Positions 10,532 to 20,560 of a stretch of 64,000 nt of DNA are shown here, one piece after another. The stretch is taken from contig JAJAGP010000184.1 of NCBI GenBank assembly GCA_025084515.1, positions 496,001 to 560,000 on the forward strand, read 5' to 3'. This DNA is from Ancistrus triradiatus. Lineage: Eukaryota > Chordata > Actinopteri > Siluriformes > Loricariidae. The position numbers and the translations under genes are program-made. The notes beneath the pieces were generated by a model. That model saw nothing but the letters and a program-made list of their open reading frames with translations, ran no database searches and was not told the origin of the DNA. Within the stretch, counting starts at the first letter, position 1; each line of letters opens with the position of its first letter.

Positions 10532-12399
10532 ACTCAGGCTCGATCGGATTTGTAAGGGCTGAACGATGCCTTCCTGTGAGTTCTGTAGAGCCGTGATGAG
10601 CACGCGCTCTGTGAATTAAGCCGAACCCGTGTTGGATCTGCCAGCTGTACCAGTTTTCATAAACGTTTACAAGTGATGCTTGATTTCAGAGAAGAGGGTT
10701 TGATTTTTAATTCGGGTGCAGTTATGTACCCCCTCAGAAAGAGCGGAGGAAATGCGAGACCGGGGGAATGAGACAGAACTCTACCCGGAGCCTGATGTTT
10801 TTTTCTGGACGTGGATGGAGCTGACCAGCAGGCTGTACTGAATGGGTGCAGATTTGAGGCGAAGCGCTTTCGGCTCCATTCACAGCCCATTTAAAGCTCT
10901 TGTTTCTGACGGATGCGACTGTCAATGGGGCGAACGCTGAACTCTGCGAGAAGGAAGCCCAGTGTGAGGCGTGGAGTTAAAGGCAGCGCCATGAAATCAG
11001 CGTTTATTTTATGCATGGACGTTACCGTGCAGCCATAACGTTTATATGTTTATTTATCTGCTTCAGGAGAACCTAACATGATACAATCCAGGCAGTTAAG
11101 GGTTAACGACCTTCCTCCAGGGTCCCAACCGAACTATCAATCTCTTGTTCGGTCGTCCAGTTAATCGGCCACGGATGTGCTCGTGAACGGAATGCTCCAA
11201 GATTGAATAATTCATTCTACATTATTTTAGATCTCAGAAATGGTTCCACGCCCGGGCAAACGCATGGCACAGGTGCCCGTCACAGGGCAGGTCGATCCCA
11301 TGACCGACCTCCTGTGTCACAAGCCGACGTCTTCACTGTGTACCTGCTGCTGCTCAAACCGAACGCGTCTGTACAACCGGCACAGGACAGCGACGCAAAG
11401 AAATGTTTTTAATTTTTTTTCTTACCATTAAAATGATTTTCAGTGTTACTGAGGCTCTTTAACCATTTCCGACTTTCCATGCTGCACCCTAGCCTTTCTC
11501 ACACCTCAGGCCCATGGCAGTACTTGCAATCGTTGCTGTTCGCTTTAACCTTTGAGGTCATAAACAGAAGTCTGTCTAAGTTCTTTAACTGCCTTCATTT
11601 ATACACTGATGTGGATGTGATGTGGAGCCGGTAGCTCCAGTGCAAACCTAACTAAGGCGGCATCAGCCAGCAGGTCTTTTAGGGAGATTCGAAAGGTAAA
11701 TACATTCTTCCATCTACTCGGTTCCATTAAATGATGCAATCCGATCCTGCCTGACAAAAACCGTCGTCTCATTTTCTCCGCATCTGTTGTTGACGATCAG
11801 AATGAAATGGAGTAATTCCGTGTAATCACCTAGGCATTAAACAGATTTCAGAAACTCCTCGTAGACAGAGAGCCGTTTAGATGAGGAAAAAAACCCTGAC
11901 AAAAGAAATGGATTTGTCTTCCAGAAGAAACCGTAGCGTTTCAGAGCGTCGTTCTTCATTCTAATCAGCCGGCGTTTGATTTCATCCTCCTGCTCCGAGC
12001 GATAATCTCACCTCCAATATTCATGCGTTTAGATACGAGTTGGGGACGTGTGAACTCCAGCACCAACAGCTCCGAGTGTTTTGGCATTAGAGGAAGCACA
12101 TTAGCAGAAGATTATGAGCTTAAATCAGCCATGCAAACAAACATGGCTGATCCAGCGTGTGCTCGGGATGATAATGCAGCCAGTCAGTAAGAGAAAACGC
12201 CTTAGCCCGCGTGATGGATGTGGAGCTGAGAGTAAACATTATTTGCAAATAACAACCCCAGGTCGTCCTGCACATAATCTAATCTGATCTTATTTTTCTT
12301 TCTTTTTTTTACTCTTTTTTTTTTCAATCTCACTTGACTCATCCTAAAATCATACGAGTCCCTCAATATGAAAAAACTTTCATATTCACTTCAAAATAT
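10530..12399. other. Unique intronic DNA with a strong short hairpin
   Basis: No repeat family was identified. A perfect 10-bp inverted repeat with an 8-nt loop lies at 12124-12151. Short poly-T tracts occur at 11405-11420 and 12299-12325. Confidence 0.5.
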
Positions 12400-12575
12400 C
12401 GAGCTTTGTCCCGCAGCTTTGCCTCTGTAAAGCAGCTTTACAGATATCTGTTACCTGTATCTATGTATCTGTAGCCTAGGGTGGCAGTGGCAGGGAAAAA
12501 CTCCTGAAATGGGATAAGGAAGAAAACTTGGGAGGACTCAGAGAGGGACCCGACCTCCTTAAGCAGTATTCAATA
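12400..12575 (+). repeat. 'aaagcagctttaca' dispersed repeat fragment
   Basis: It contains taaagcagctttacagatat, then 'ggtggcagtggcagggaaaaactcctgaaatgggataaggaagaaaacttgggaggactcagagaggga'. It is collinear with 59760-59910. Confidence 0.7.
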
Positions 12576-13420
12576 TTAAATTTGTAATAATAGTTTCAAT
12601 ACACACACACAAAATATAATCATTGTAATAGAAAATATAGTACAAATATAAAAAATAATCAAATATACACTGCATACTGAGAAAATAATAAAAAAGAGAA
12701 TATTCAAAAATATTTTCTGTAATTAAAATAAAGAATATAACAAAATAGGCACAATATATAAAGTTAAATAATAGCTATAATAAAATAGAGAATATAATAA
12801 AGAACATAACAATAATATATTATGTATAATAAATAGAATAATGAATATGAAAAAATATATATGCATATATAAAATACAATAGAAAATAATATATTTAATG
12901 TAGTAAAATAGTGTAATATATTACGTAAAATAACTAAAATAATGAATATAATAAAATGTAGACTATAATAATATATTATATATATTAAATAAAATGGAGA
13001 ATATCATAATATATTATATGTAATAAATAATAGAGATTGTAATAAAACAGAGTAACATATAATCCATAAAATACTGAATATAAAGGAATAGAGAATATTT
13101 ATAGGAAATAAACAATGTAATGGGTATATTAAAATAAAGAATATAATATGTTAAATATTTATTACATAAAAAATAACAGTACAGTGGAGAATATAACAAT
13201 ATATTATATGATAAATGAATGAAATATAAAAAGGAATATAATAATGTATTATATGTAATAAATAAAAGGGAATATAATAAAATAAAGGACATATTATATT
13301 ACATATGATAAATAAAATGATTAATATAATGAAATAGAGGCAATAATATTTTTAATAACTAAAATAGATTAAAAAAACATCAAAATATTATTCAGTGAGT
13401 CAATCAATAAATAAAGTGTT
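12576..13420. repeat. AT-rich low-complexity block
   Basis: Degenerate repetition of 'aatagagaatataataaaata' with almost no G or C. It directly follows the 12.4-kb dispersed repeat, as a similar block follows the 59.7-kb copy. Confidence 0.9.
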
Positions 13421-14194
13421 CAATAAATAAATCAGTCAAAACACATGCAGGCTCAGTAAGTCTTGGATTAGTCAGTAAATGAACGAGTTAATAATTTGAT
13501 CCTTGATACATTAAAGTGTATACAGTGTGTTGTTATTGATCGTTGTGTTATTGATCATTATTCAAACCCATGGTCTGTAATGTGTGAGGGCCAGTCGTGA
13601 GCAGGAATAAAGATCTGCTTACATGAGTCCTGAAGATCTGAGCGCTTACTGAGCCGTGCTAAAAGCTTTAGCGTTTAATAAGATGCTTGATATAAAAGCA
13701 AATCAAAGCGTATGTAAACCCTGATCAGATCTGAGCCGCTCCGTCCATCAGGCCGTGATGGTTTGAGTGGACCGTAATGGTCCAAGCCTGAGCAAACCTG
13801 CCCTCTCGCAGCTCTTGAACCGACATCTCATTTGCTTAAGAGCTCTAGATCTCCATTTGGAAGCAGCGTTCAGCGGAGCGAATGCACAGTAATTCATCGT
13901 CCATTTGCGAGAGCGTGCTGCGAACGGGAGGGGAGAATTCGGACCCAGATCTAGAAGCAGAGCAGCAGACGAAACAGACACTCATCGCTCTGTAGTGTAA
14001 TTATTTTAGAGCATCGCAGAAAGCCGAGACAAGACTCCAAAACAGAGGTGACAGTGGCTAGGAGAACGTTTTTTATGATGAAGCCTAGAGAGAAACCAGG
14101 CTCAGACGAGTTACCATCATCCTCCGCTAGAGCTTAGTGCCTGTATACACTCGCTCACTTTCCCTACGCTCTCAGTGTAGTTCAGAAGCCACGC
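13421..14194. other. Unique intronic DNA, nothing identified
   Basis: A short ATTGATC-containing duplication ('ttattgatcgttgtgttattgatcattatt') lies near 13530-13562. No coding or repeat signal was otherwise recognised. Confidence 0.5.
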
Positions 14195-14278
14195 AGAAGC
14201 TGGAAGAACATGCAAAATCCACACAGAGAGCAGCCATATCAGTACTCGAACCCTGTACTCTGGAGTTGGGAGGAAATA
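14195..14278 (-). repeat. SINE internal fragment, minus strand
   Basis: On the minus strand it reads 'gttcgagtactgatatggctgctctctgtgtggattttgcatgttcttccag'. This corresponds to 28863-28915 of the gggtggcac SINE. Confidence 0.7.
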
Positions 14279-14459
14279 ATATATAAAAATAACAACAAAT
14301 ATAAGCATTAAAATGATAATAAATGTTATAATAATTCAAATAACAATTGAAATAAATACAATGATAATAACCACAATAATAGTGGTAGTAGGAGTAATAA
14401 TATATAATAATATATGATATATATTATATAATGTATGTATGTATGTATATGTACTGTGG
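14279..14459. repeat. AT-rich simple sequence
   Basis: Degenerate aataata/taata sequence, a TAATA/ATATA cluster and (ATGT)n at about 14433-14448. Confidence 0.8.
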
Positions 14460-14630
14460 ACTGTGGTAGCCTAGCGGATAAGGTACTGGAATATGGACCA
14501 AAAGGTCCAGGGTTCAAATCCCACCTCTGCCAAGCTGAGCAAGACCCTTAACCCACAAGTGCTTGGATTGTAAGACTGTACCAATTGTAAGTCGCTCTGG
14601 ATAAGGGCGTATGCTGTAAATGTAAATATG
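14460..14630 (+). repeat. tRNA-derived SINE, nearly full length
   Basis: The A-box-like region ggtagcctagcggataaggt, a B box ggttcaaatcccacc, 'gagcaagacccttaaccc' and the tail 'gtaagtcgctctggataagggcgtatgctgtaaatgtaaat' are all in order. The tail is the type shared with L2-like LINEs in fish. This is the best copy of its family here; its minus-strand relatives are at 32340 and 33483. Confidence 0.85.
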
Positions 14631-14657
14631 TACATATATATATATATATATATATAC
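14631..14657 (+). repeat. (AT)n at a SINE 3' end
   Basis: An alternating AT run directly after the SINE tail, followed by ACACAC. Confidence 0.85.
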
Positions 14658-15786
14658 ACACATTATATAATTTAATAACATTAATAACATCAGTAACATA
14701 TAATTTAATAACATTATATAATAATGTTTTGTTTGGCAGCCACAGTCTGGGATCATCAGTAAAACCCATCTAATAATAAAATCTTGCTTATGCTGTTTAT
14801 TTGGGATCAGAGTGAATCAGAACTTTGTGTTTTCCCTTCGTTTTGTTTCTGTGTAACTGAGAGGCGTTGGCCGGGGTGCACAGGGAGTCCGAGATCAGCC
14901 GGGAATATATATCCGTATGGTTTGTACGGGGGCACCTCTAACCCTCTGAGCAGACCTTCATGCCATTTCCCACAGAGCTGCAGCCAGCTCGGTGTAATTA
15001 CACTCATTGATCTCTCAGCCGCTCACCGCCAGCCAAGATGAACCCGTGGTTTTTTTTTTTTGGTTTTGTTTTTTTATCCCATGGTTCATGGTATATGGCC
15101 TGACCGGGCATGACACAGGACATTACTTAGCTCATGTGCCCACGCTGTTAGGCGTGACAGAGCGGGACATGTTGTGGTGTGTAGGCATCCGTCTGTGCCA
15201 CTTCAATCAATAGATAAGCATCTGCAGCGGGGGCATCACTCACGGGAGGGTACAGCCAAACGGTGACTCCGGCAATCAGGTTCATCTCCACTATGAGAGT
15301 ACCACAGACTGCGGTGGCAAAGGGAGGGACGTACTGGACTGTGGACCGGAACGTTGCCAAGGTGATACTCTTGAAACCTCGAGGTCACGTGGCTAGAGAT
15401 CAGCAGATATTGGAGAGAACTGAAATGCTCTGATTGGACGTCACGGACGAGAATTTAAAGAATTAAAGTCGCCTTTAAAGATCCTGATCCATAGCTGCCA
15501 CGGGTAATGACATGTCGGTTGCACATTCGTGCCCTAAAACTCCAGTTCCAAGTCTTCAAGGTTCCTTTGTGTCTATAACAGGGTAAGCAACAATACTCAA
15601 TACAAGCTTTTTCATTTATCCCTATTCCTACATTCATTATTTCCTCTGGCACTATCCTGGCAGTGATGCCCAACCAGGGGTGCCATGGACTGGCACCAGT
15701 GCCCTGTGAATTCCAGGGATAGGCTTTGGATTTGTTGTAGTCTTCTTGCCATTTATAAGTCAAGTTACACACAATGCAGGAACATG

Positions 15787-15788
<2 letters not shown>
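14658..15788. other. Intronic DNA with a possible SINE-tail remnant
   Basis: 15665-15735 ('gccatggactggcaccagtgccctgtgaattccagggataggctttgg') resembles the 3' region of the gggtggcac SINE, which in other copies reads 'ccctgcgatggat...'. A T-rich tract lies at 15050-15075. Nothing else was recognised. Confidence 0.45.
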
Positions 15789-15843
<55 letters not shown>

Positions 15844-15867
15844 ACAGAGAGAGAGAGAGAGAGAGAG
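15789..15867 (+). repeat. Compound (GT)n-(GA)n microsatellite
   Basis: About 26 GT units, a short 'gagaca' link, then (GA)n to 15867. The GA part is a homopurine tract. Confidence 0.95.
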
Positions 15868-16001
15868 CAGGTGTGCACTGATTCAGTGTGACTGGAGTCT
15901 GAATAAATCAGGACCGGAGTGTGTAAAAGCGTCGAAGCTTTGCTTTGATTTGTGGACCTGCCTCATTCATGTAGAGATTTGCATATTGCATTGATACAGT
16001 G

Positions 16002-16002
<1 letters not shown>

Positions 16003-16071
<69 letters not shown>
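16003..16071 (+). repeat. (GT)n microsatellite, 69 bp
   Basis: An uninterrupted GT run of about 34 units, the longest in the window, about 140 bp after the compound tract. Confidence 0.97.
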
Positions 16072-16073
<2 letters not shown>

Positions 16074-16289
16074 GACAAGGTGATAAATGCCAGATGTTGG
16101 TCGAGTCCTCTCTAACAAGGGCTCTGGCACGGTTCCACGCTAACACACTAACGTCACCTCGGGCCGGATGAATGAACGAGCGCAGATTCGGCTGAGTCTT
16201 CAGAAAGCACCGACACGTTTAGGAAATCGTCTGAGGCATTTGTAGTTCTGTAATCGGTACTGAGTGCATGATGGGAGGGATCTTACTGA

Positions 16290-17420
16290 GCTATAACCAA
16301 TACTTTTTCCCCACATCTGTATTTGTGTCACAATACTTTTGGCCCCATGTGGATTTGTGTCCCAATAATTTTGGGTCTACGTGAGTTTGCGTCCCAAAAC
16401 CTTTGCCCACATCTGTATTTGTGTCCCAATACTTTTGGCCCCATGTGGATTTGTGTCCCAATAATTTTGGGTCTACGTGAGTTTGTGTCCCAAAACCTTT
16501 GCCCACATCTGTATTTGTGTCACAATACTTTTGGCCCCATGTGGATTTGTGTCCCAATAATTTTGGGTCTACGTGAGTTTGCGTCCCAAAACCTTTGCCC
16601 ACATCTGTATTTGTGTCTCAATACTTTTAGGCCCATGTCTGCTTGTGTCCCAATACTTTTGGCCTTATGTGAGTTTGTGTCCCAATACTTTTGACCCCAT
16701 TAGCGGGTTTGTGTCCCAGTACTTTTTGTCCTATGTGGGTTTGTGTCCCAATACTTTTGACCCCATCTGTGTTTGTGTCCCAAAACTTTTGCCCCACATC
16801 TGTATTTGGATCACAGTCCCAATACTTTTGGGCCCACGTTGAATTTTTTGTCCCAATCTGTGTTTGGGCCCCATGAGTTTGTGTCCCAATACTTTTGGGC
16901 CCATGTGGGTTTGTGTGTCCCAATACTTTTGGGCCCATGTGGGTTGTGTACCAATACTTTTGGGCCCATGTGGGTTTGTGTCCCAATACTTTTTTTGGGC
17001 CCATGTCGATTTGTGTCCCAATACTTTGGGCCCACGTGAGTTTGTGTCCCAATACTTTTGGGCCCATGTTTGTTTGTGTCCCCAATACTTTTGGGCCCAC
17101 GTGGGTTTGTGTCCCAATACTTTTGGTCCATGTGGATTTGTGTCCCAATACTTTTGGGCCCCATGTCGGTTTGTGTCCCAATACTTTTGGGCCCATGTCG
17201 ATTTGTGTCCCAATACTTTTGGGCCCATGTGGGTTTTGTGTCCCAATACTTTTGGGTCCCTGTGGGTTTGTGTCCCAATACTTTTGGGTCCCTGTGGGTT
17301 TGTGTCCCAATACTTTTGGGTCCATGTCGTTTGTGTCCCAATACTTTTGGGCCCACGTGAGTTTGTGTCCCAATACTTTTGGGCCCATGTGGGTTTGTGT
17401 CCCAATACTTTTGACCCCCA
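16290..17420 (+). repeat. 'gtcccaatactttt' minisatellite, 32-bp unit
   Basis: The unit is gtttgtgtcccaatactttt plus 'gggcccatgtgg' (32 bp), with about 35 copies. 16312-16603 is arranged as three exact 96-bp higher-order repeats of three variants each; later units are monomeric with 1-5-bp indels. On both strands the array is free of stops over long spans, giving spurious frames of up to 277 codons. The core matches the inner terminal repeat of the Tc1-like elements at 8250 and 60835. Confidence 0.95.
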
Positions 17421-18794
17421 CATTTGAGTGTTGTTTTAGCAACAGCATAATGACTTGCATAACATATTATCGGCAACAAATAAGCCTTCCATCACCGAGC
17501 ACAAGAGGCAGGAGTCAGATGGTGTGTTCTGTGGAGTTACGAATCACACTTATTTCCCGGGGTATGATCCCATCACCATGCTCCTCTCCCTCAGTGTACA
17601 GGGAAAGGTTCAGCAACAGCCCAAAGCAGCCAGTTAAATATGAGGCAAAAATGGTGGTGAAGAACAGTTTACAAATCTATCTTCTGCTTATTATAATTAT
17701 TGGTAAGAAATAATGAGATTTACTTTAATACACAAACTAAAACATGAATAACCCTGAAACTGCTGCAGCTCGTGTTTACAGAGGTTCCACAAAACATCAG
17801 GAAGTGTTTTTTTTTTTGTTGTTTGTTTTTTTTTTTAAGGAAAAAACGCGTTGTTTATTGCTGACACGCTCGCTTTCTGAGCCGAAGCTTTGTTTATCAA
17901 GCCAATTACAAGGCCATTTAGAGCGTGAAGAGGCATTGTGTTTTCAGAATGTACGTCTAAATACCCAGCGTGGGGCTGCTGGAGCCGCTGAGCTGCCTTC
18001 AAGCGCCGCGCTCCCTTAGCTGAGACGGACTGTTATCGAACCACACAGCGGTTACAGATTAATGAAATATTTATGAAACATTCATTAGAGATTTTATGAC
18101 TCGCATGCAAACGGATCGTTCAGCGTCCGCCGACTGCTCCGCTTCGCAATTAGCCAGATGTAGCACCCGGGAATGTGGTGTTTCTGTTTTTTTATTTGTT
18201 GTTTTTTTTTAATGCTGTAATGACCTGACTAAGTGTATTTGCTTAGAGAAGAGAGGTACAGTAAAATAGGAAGAAATAAAACATTTGCTTAATTGCCCAT
18301 CATCCAAAAATCATTAAGGCCTCATTTGAATAGACATCAACGTGATTGATTGGGCACGAGGCCCGAGATCGATTCATCCTGAATACAAGTGAGTTTAATA
18401 CTTATGGGGTCGTCTGAGTACAAATCCTGCTGGAAGTGCCCATCAGAAGATGGTACGCTGTGGGCATACAGGGGTGCACATGGTCAGCAACAATACTCAG
18501 GTAGGATGTGGGTTTAAACGAGGCTCAGCTGGTATTAAGGGGTCCAAAGTGTGCCCAGAAAATACCCTCCACACCATTACACCAGCAAGTTGTTTTGTTG
18601 TGTTGTTTGTTCAGAGATGCTCTTTTTCAGTTAAAAAAACAAAAAACAAAGACACAAGCAAAGATGAGTTCAGGAAGCTCTTCATAGTTTGTGGTTTTTT
18701 GTGATCATGAACAGACACTTGGATATAAGAAATAATCAGACGCCTCCATCCAGTCCCTGTGCGCTTTATCTCCATCATTCTCCAGCCTTTCAGT
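17421..18794. other. Intronic DNA with poly-T tracts
   Basis: T-rich tracts at 17808-17837 and 18188-18210. 18060-18130 contains 'attaatgaaatatttatgaaacattcattagag'. No gene or known repeat was recognised. Confidence 0.45.
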
Positions 18795-18796
18795 TC

Positions 18797-19045
18797 TATT
18801 CCACCAGATCTTTTCTTTAATATCCATGTTTTAGAGGCAGCCTGTTCTGAGCTGTTCTGCCCGACAACCGAGCTCTGATTGGTCAGCCTGATTTTAACAG
18901 TGCAGAAATGAGAACAGGCTCCGATTAAACATTTTACGCAGCGTCACAGTCCGTCGGTTTGGGACTCGGCGTGAAGGACGGTTAATATGTGCGTGTTCTT
19001 TTTTAAAACCTGACGTGCAGGTTTTTTTGTCCATAAAAATCGCAC
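18797..19045 (+). repeat. Dispersed repeat, inverted partner at 50.3 kb
   Basis: From 'attccaccagatcttttctttaatatccatg' through 'ccgagctctgattggtcagcctgattttaac' to 'cctgacgtgcaggtttttttgtcc', it aligns with the reverse complement of 50321-50535, with small indels. The element type is unknown. Confidence 0.8.
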
Positions 19046-19079
19046 TTTCCTGTTACTTTTCTGTCAGCTCAAAATCCTG

Positions 19080-19262
19080 GCATCAATGAGGCATTTCCTC
19101 CCAGAGAGCGGCCCTCACTGGATATCTTCTTTTTTTCAGACCATTCTCTGTAAAGCCTACAGATGGCGCTGTGAGTGAAAATCCCAGTGGATGAGCAGTT
19201 TCTGATACTCACCAACAACCATGTCACGTTCAAAGTCACTTAAATCTGTTCTTCCCCGTTCT
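19080..19262 (+). repeat. 'cacgttcaaagtcactta' dispersed repeat
   Basis: The phrases 'cattctctgtaaagcctacagatggcgctgtgagtgaaaatcccagtggatgagcagtttctga' and 'accaacaaccatgtcacgttcaaagtcacttaaat' are in order. The reverse complement of its first half matches 35415-35530. Confidence 0.8.
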
Positions 19263-19479
19263 GTAACTTGTTAAAGGTGCGTAAAACAGCGAATGTGAGG
19301 ATATCAGAAAATAACCAGCAGCCAATCAGGAGAGAGCATTTACAGGGTGTGTAATATCAGCATATATACTCCCATTGTGAACGTGACCCAAAACTAAACG
19401 TTAAATCCGAATTTTAATTCATTCTGAATAGAGATTAGAGAAATTGAGCCTTTAGCACTCTTACTAAACACTTAGGCTC

Positions 19480-19900
19480 GTTGTAAACACGAGCACGGCT
19501 CTCTCTCTGCGAACGCATAAATCACTTCTCCGACCAGGAAATGAGCTCGGATTGATTTGTCACCATCTTTTCTTCGCCGGCGTTTCTCTGGGTGGCTCGC
19601 GAGGTAATGGCTTAGTCACGGAGAACAAGGCGAGCGCCGACGCCCTATTATTTTTGCGCTCTGCCTTTGGAAGGCGTGACGGATTCGTTTCTCCTTAAGG
19701 GACTGCCGTTCCTGCTCGCGCCGCTCGGAAAGCCGGCGGATGTTTACCATCAAGCGTCACCTCGGATTAGCGAAGAGACAGACGACGCCTGCGTTTAGCC
19801 TCGCGCTAATTCCGATAAATGCTGACGAGCTTTGTCTGGGTTTCGGTTGTGTTCGTGGTGGGGCGTCGATCAGCGAACCGCTCTGCTCTCGTTCCAGTTT
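19480..19900. other. CpG-retaining unique segment
   Basis: A cluster of CpGs ('ttcgccggcgtttctc', 'gcgagcgccgacgcc', 'gctcgcgccgctcggaaagccggcgg') stands out from the AT-rich surroundings. No exon was recognised; it could be a regulatory island. Confidence 0.5.
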
Positions 19901-20146
19901 ACACCCGACTTCTGTTAAACAGAAAATAAAATATCAACTGCAGGACAAACATCTCCGGCTCTTTACTAAGGAACTTGTGGTGTTTGGCATTAAATCTGTC
20001 TCTCGCTATGGATCCGTGATTTTAGACTTTATCCATCATCACTGTACCAACTGTACATTCAGACAAACGCAGCAGGGGGGCGGAGGTTTGGCCGCTGATA
20101 TATGAGTGGTATCTACACACTCTCAAGGCTGCCAGTGCATAGGGGG

Positions 20147-20147
<1 letters not shown>

Positions 20148-20187
<40 letters not shown>
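20148..20187 (+). repeat. (CA)n microsatellite
   Basis: 20 CA units. Confidence 0.95.
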
Positions 20188-20189
<2 letters not shown>

Positions 20190-20560
20190 CGCTCTGTGGG
20201 CGTACACACAGCACGGGGCACCATATGGAGGAAAGTTAGGTCGATCCTAAGGGCCGGTGATTGACAGAGCCATAAATGTTTTAGAACGTTTTTTTATTTT
20301 GGTTGGTCCCAGTGTCAGATCTTTTTATGGAGCCCAAAGTCCCTGGCATCGCTCCTGACACAGGACGCCACTCTATGGGCACACTCTGTCTTTTTGTCTA
20401 CAGGTGTACCCACTGGGCAGTACTCCATTCGGACTGCACACAGGAGCCCTTTTACTGACAGGCCATACACACAGGTCTGTTCCACGTACAAACTGGACAC
20501 CACCCTATGGGTGTAAACGCAGAACGTTGCTGTATGGGCGTACACAAGGCCACTTGGCAT
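20190..20560. repeat. Degenerate repeats of 'atgggcgtacacac'
   Basis: Variants such as gtgggcgtacacacagc (20196), 'ctatgggcacact' (20374), 'ctatgggtgtaaacgcag' (20506) and 'gtatgggcgtacaca' (20531) recur irregularly. It is possibly an eroded minisatellite. Confidence 0.4.

Noticed and set aside
13014..13292. 92-codon Tyr/Leu/Ile-rich minus-strand frame
   Set aside because: Translation of AT-rich degenerate repeats.
14464..14535. A functional tRNA gene
   Set aside because: A- and B-box-like motifs are present, but the cloverleaf is imperfect and the sequence continues into a SINE body and tail.
16290..17420. CRISPR-like repeat-spacer array
   Set aside because: Repeats are contiguous and degenerate with no unique spacers, and the genome context is vertebrate.
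16627..17460. 277-codon minus-strand open frame (and overlapping 222-272-codon frames) as a novel repetitive protein
   Set aside because: All lie inside the 32-bp minisatellite. Several frames on both strands are open at once because the unit lacks stops. There are no splice or flanking coding signals, and indels shift the periodicity.
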